Positions 59,365-64,000 of a stretch of DNA of 64,000 bases are shown here, piece after piece. The stretch comes from Erythroxylum novogranatense (taxonomy: Eukaryota > Streptophyta > Magnoliopsida > Malpighiales > Erythroxylaceae). Within the stretch, counting starts at the first letter, position 1, and every line of letters starts with the position of its first letter. The notes under the pieces were generated by a model. The model was not told the origin of the DNA and made no database searches. It saw nothing but the letters and a program-made list of their open reading frames with translations. A program made the position numbers and the translations under genes. The stretch spans positions 7,998,001-8,062,000 of the forward strand of contig CM057224.1 of assembly GCA_029891385.1 (NCBI GenBank), read 5' to 3'.

Positions 59365-59681
59365 CAAGTTTGGAGTATGTCCTAGAGTAAGAGAGGCTGA
59401 TTAATAGTTTTCATGAAACTTAACCTTAAATGTGAACTCTAGAATGATCGTTTTTTACACCATGCAAAATATTTTCTTGTTACATACTTGATCACCAGAG
59501 GCTGAGAACTTGGCATGTGTTTTTATCTTTCTCTTGCTTGCTGAACTCGGTATTTTCGTAGTGGCTTTGTCCCTTTATGTATTGACGTATAAAGTTGAGT
59601 TATTCGTTAGGCATGTTGCCCATATGTAGTGGTTCTTTTAGATCTGGTTATTAATATAATTCCCTGTCCAAAAAAAAAAAA
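59365..59681 (+). mobile_element. LINE-G 3-prime end with poly-A tail (inferred)
   Basis: 317 bp of non-coding sequence ending with GGTTATTAATATAATTCCC, then TGTCC and A12 (59670-59681), like a plant LINE 3-prime UTR. It follows Copia-H directly, while LINE-G coding sequence precedes Copia-H in the same orientation. I infer that Copia-H split one LINE. Confidence 0.6.
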
Positions 59682-62600
59682 GGAATTTGATATATCAAAT
59701 ATGAGGTTGGCATTCCTCGACGATCTTAAAGACCATTTTATTCGTGATGAATACGGATCAAAATGTCTTCTATATATGTGTTCCTCCCGCTTAGTTGCGA
59801 ATATTATATTAGCCTGAATTTTGGATTGAATTTTGATACGATATTGTATCGATACTGATTTATACAGTAATTTTTTAAATTTATGAAATAGTTCTTAAAT
59901 TTTTAAAAATATAAAATAGTATATTTTAGATTGTATAGTTTTATTGTATATTTTAACCATGTCTCCAAAAATTATAATAATAAATAATTTTAAACAAATA
60001 TCAAAATAATCCATTATCATAATATCTGATTGTATTGTATACTTTTTAACTCGTCTTCCAAAATTATAGTAATAAATAATAATCACAATTAATATGAAAT
60101 AATAATAATTTTCAGATATTTCACATATAAATAATAACTATAATTTATATAAAAAGACAAACATCATCATACAAATAGAAAATTAAAAACAATACAAAGT
60201 ATTTAAAATATTGCAATTTCAATTTTGTTATATAATAAATAATAATTACATCAAAACATCTAATAGAAAATATTCTTAACTCTCAAATTATTACAATTTA
60301 CAATAAGAGTTTATGATAAGAAATCAACCGGTAGAATTGAAATATAAAACAAAAACAAAAATAAAAACATATTATATATTTAAATTTAAATTAATTATTA
60401 CTAAAATTATAAATATCTTAATTTAATTTATAATTTAATCTAAGTTATAAAATTAATTTAATGATTATTAATAAATATAATTCAATTTAAAAATATTTTA
60501 AAAATATATATTTCAAATAAAATTTGATTTAATAATTAAAATATATATAATAAATATTATTCATAAATAATAATTTTAAATTATTTATTTAAAAATAAAA
60601 TATTTTATCAGTAATTTATTAATAAATATTATATAAAAGATTAAAATAAATTTAAAAAATATTTTATTTTAAGTTTTATTTAATTTATAATTATTATTAG
60701 TAATAAAATATTTATTTTATTTTAAAATTAAAATTAAAATATCAAAAAAATTGAATTAAATAATTAATTAAAATACTTTGAAAAGAAGGAGATTTTTTAA
60801 AAATTGAAAATTTTCTAACAAATCCTTATATTTTTCAAAATTTTCCGTATCGATCAATATATAGCTAGTATTATAAATACTGTAAGTATCAATCGGTACC
60901 AAATAAAACATGCCGGTATCGATTTTCTTGCCATTTTTAAATTCCTTGTGACCAAAAAAAAAAACATTGTCATCCATTCATGGTTCCTTGTTTTCAGATC
61001 AAGGAGAAGCAAATATGGAAGCAGCTGTTGGATTTCGAAGTTTGGCATTTACACCAGTACAAGTTTCGCGTCACTTTTCAACGGTTGATGCAAACACAAT
61101 TGATACCTACTGACCATAATATCCATGCCAAGTGCACCTATTATTCCTTCCATAACTGCATTCTTCAGCTTAATCTATGAAATTGGAGATTTCTTCTATC
61201 AAGTATGTTCCCTTTATTTTTATTTCCTCATTTTATTTGACGTTGCACTCCACGAATGTGTGTGAAAACCACATCTTCACGGAGGGCAAAGTTCCACAGC
61301 CGGGGTAGAGACGTCTGTTCTTGGAATTTAGGATTCGGACAATCAGTCGCTGCTGTGCAACATTTGTCAATCCTCTTCATAATCATTTATTCCATTTCAT
61401 GTACTAAGTGAGACATGATAATGGTAATCAAATTTGACAGTTAACTATTTTAGTCTAAATACTGTTACGTGAGGAAATAAAATTATATGATTATCAAAGC
61501 GTCTCTCGCGTGGCTGCTTGTTTATGCTATAGGACCTTCCAGTAAAAGTCGCTTTGATGTGTTCGGCAATATCGTTCCTGCGGCATATCTCAGGTGTCTA
61601 ATCAATTACATCTAGTGTTAGACTCCTAAGTTTAAATTGTGAAATTGTGTGAGTGTTGACAAGTCTTGATTTATACTTGACACTCGAGTTGATAGAACAA
61701 GACAAAAGCTCCCCAATAGATATGATAAATAGGTCATCTTCAACGAAAGCTTCAGGGGCATATATTGGTGCGTATTTTCGAAAATTTTGGATAAAATGCA
61801 ATATGCACTTGTGAAATTAAAATATGATAACATTTCACAGCGAGCTTGAGATGGATCTTAGGTTAAAGATTAATTGGATCACACGCATGTGATAATTTTT
61901 GTAAGATTGAGCTCAAATAAATTAAGTACGTACAAATTCAAGTGATGTTTTATCTTAAAACTAATTGAGACAAGAGGAGTAACGTATTAGACATGTATGT
62001 ATACTCAAGGCTATATATTATTTCCATATGGAACAAACTTTTACTTATATTTTAACAACACGAGGGAGGCATATGAAAGTTTTAAGGATTTAGTGTATGT
62101 TCAAATAAAGAAACCATGCATATAGATAGAGATCGTGAAGAAATCTTAGATAATTAATGTGGCAGATAAAATTATAGAAAATAGATCAATTTTAAATGAT
62201 AAAGATTATATGGGAGAATGTGACCATCAAGCCAGAGTGTTTATATGTAGTTCATTTAGAGTGTTACTTCTAAACATATTTTGGGATAACACATTAAGAG
62301 AGAATATTCTTTTATTTATTTTAGATAAAGCAATAAAGACTGAATTTTTTGTATCTCTTTGTATGCTTTATTATTGCTTTTAAATATTTATTGTTTTTGT
62401 AATATTCTGATAAAAGAGTAGGAGTTAAATATTATAAAAGTCATGAGACATTTGAGAACAAGTTCCATTAGTTAATGATCACGTAAGAAAGGCTAACTCT
62501 TACTTAAAAGGACTTAAGTTAGATTGTTGTATAAAAGTATGGGTGAAACTTCTAGATAAGTTTGGTTTGTGGGAAAATTTTGGTAACATCTGATATTATA

Positions 62601-62935
62601 AAATGAAAGAAATAATTTGCAGCCATTAAATGTCCCCAACACACTAAATAAATCTTAAAATTTATAAATAAGTAGATTATTTAATACATTAATAATTTAA
62701 AATAAATAATAAATTTAATTCAAATGACTCTTTAAATACTTAAATTCTTCAATTTTAATAATTTCTACACTAATGTTTATTTAAAATAAATATAAGTAAT
62801 ATTATAAAAAATTTAAGTTTTTCAATTTAGTTATATATAAAAATCGATACTTATTAGTACCAAAATCTAAAACGATACTTTTCGACACCAACTTTTGACC
62901 GGCATGACTAAAATACTAGAACGAAATTCAAACAA
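59682..62935. other. AT-rich region, no gene recognised
   Basis: 59820-60770 is extremely AT-rich. Segments with CGATAC, GGTACC and CCGGCATG occur at 60847-60930 and 62820-62910. A small frame at 61015-61113 (MEAAVGFRSLAFTPVQVSRH, 32 codons) follows an acceptor-like TTTTCAG; it could be an exon, but I have no family match. The rest shows nothing. Confidence 0.5.
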
Positions 62936-64000
62936 GTGGTTATGATATGGCCTACCAATTACCAAATCAACACAGTAGCAGTGAGATGCTCAAAGTTGAC
63001 AGTTGTCTTTGAGTGCACCTGTAGAAGTTTGATATTGGTCCCTACTAATAATAATAATAATCATATTAATAATATTATTTTTAATAAGGATCATAATATA
63101 AAATTTATTATAATAATATAAATAATATAAATAATAATAAAGATCATAGTAATAATAATTACAATTATTATTACAAAAATAATAATCAACATAATTGAAA
63201 TATCGAAAAGGAATTTAATAATAATAATAATAATGATAATAATAATAATAATGATAATGATAATATTCAATATATAATATTAATAATAATAATAATAACT
63301 CATATATAATTTCAAAATTATAACACACTGGCTTTGAATAACGTATAAAATTATGGCTTTCGTAAATTCAAAACTGGCTTTGAATATGGCTCCAAAAAGG
63401 TATATATGGGTGGGTCCCAAAGGCGTCTGTGCATTTAAGAAGAATCTGTCCAATTTTTGTTCAGAAAACGACATCATTTCTTTCTTAGACAGAGTAAGAT
63501 AGGATAAACTTAAACAGAGGATCCGAACTCCTCAACATTGGCCTCTTGGCCGAATGAATTGGCTTCAGGGTTGTACTATGCTATATACACTATTGTTGCC
63601 TAAGAGTTTGTTTGGTTGGATATTAATTAATAGAATGGAACGAAAAAAAATAATTTATAACAGAATGAAATGTAATATAATGAAAAATTGTTTAGGAATG
63701 ATGGAATGGTTCATAATGTAATGTAATGAAATATTATTTGAAAGATTGATATAATTGAATATAATGTATAATAAATGATTATTATACCCTTATATAACAT
63801 TCCCACACATCTTAGAATCAAAAATACAAAAACACTCGAATGCTATGGTTTTAAAGCAGCAAAAATCTATGACTTACGAAAAATATTTCACGGATGTGAC
63901 TTGAACAATAATTTTATATTTTATATTTTTATTATTAATTATATAAAATATTAGTATTAATAATTTAAAATATTTTATATTAAATATTATTATATTCTAT
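62936..64000. other. Right edge: simple repeats and possible MITE
   Basis: No gene recognised. 63042-63300 is an ATA/AAT microsatellite region. From about 63605 the sequence TTTGTTTGGTTGGATATTAA and repeated GAATG and GTAATGTAATG resembles the end of a common plant miniature transposon; it runs off the window, so the other end cannot be seen. Confidence 0.45.
63042..63300. repeat. AAT-rich microsatellite region
   Basis: Interrupted runs of ATA/AAT with GATAAT variants, e.g. around 63220-63260. Confidence 0.85.

Overview
The window is AT-rich nuclear DNA of a flowering plant, almost certainly a eudicot. I judge this from plant-type Copia elements primed by initiator tRNA-Met, plant L1-type LINEs with a C-terminal RNase H, a CACTA transposon, and one intron-rich S-domain receptor kinase gene. 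I cannot name the species. About 85% of the window is transposable-element sequence stacked in nests. I use these labels: RT-A (LTR element with a 3.0 kb LTR, minus strand), Copia-B (intact Sirevirus-like element inside RT-A), LINE-C (host of RT-A), Copia-D (3-prime end fragment), Copia-E (Tnt1-like, plus strand), CACTA-F (inside Copia-E), LINE-G (split LINE), Copia-H (Sirevirus-like, plus strand, inside LINE-G), LARD-I (4.5 kb LTRs, inside the RNase H of Copia-H).

Layout. 1-15421: RT-A, 5-prime LTR at 12413-15421, carrying Copia-B at 207-10025 with a perfect CACAT target duplication. 15422-18994: rest of LINE-C (endonuclease end, reverse transcriptase, zinc finger, RNase H, poly-A). 18995-21467: intergenic. 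21468-24640: the only intact host gene seen, a 7-exon G-type lectin S-receptor-like kinase of 835 residues. 24641-26065: intergenic. 26066-28235: Copia-D fragment, minus strand. 28250-38490: Copia-E, split by CACTA-F (28338-34920, TSD TCT), which has picked up exons of a NAC transcription factor gene and of a MAM33/p32-type mitochondrial matrix gene. 38491-39836 and 59365-59681: two parts of LINE-G around Copia-H (39837-59364), itself split by LARD-I (45304-55109, TSD ATTAT). 59682-64000: AT-rich sequence with simple repeats and no gene I can name.

The coding regions of the older elements (LINE-C, Copia-E, LINE-G, Copia-H) are broken by stops and frameshifts. Copia-B and LARD-I have near-matching LTRs and look young. 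The most interesting signals are: the CACTA element with two unrelated gene fragments whose exon phases match, so that splicing could fuse them; a third reading frame downstream of RNase H shared by the Sirevirus-like elements; LARD-I, which is nearly all LTR and whose two LTRs differ by a compensatory pair of bases in a terminal hairpin; and an array of short covarying hairpins in the RT-A LTR. The receptor kinase stays open through its first intron, which would give a soluble ectodomain form.
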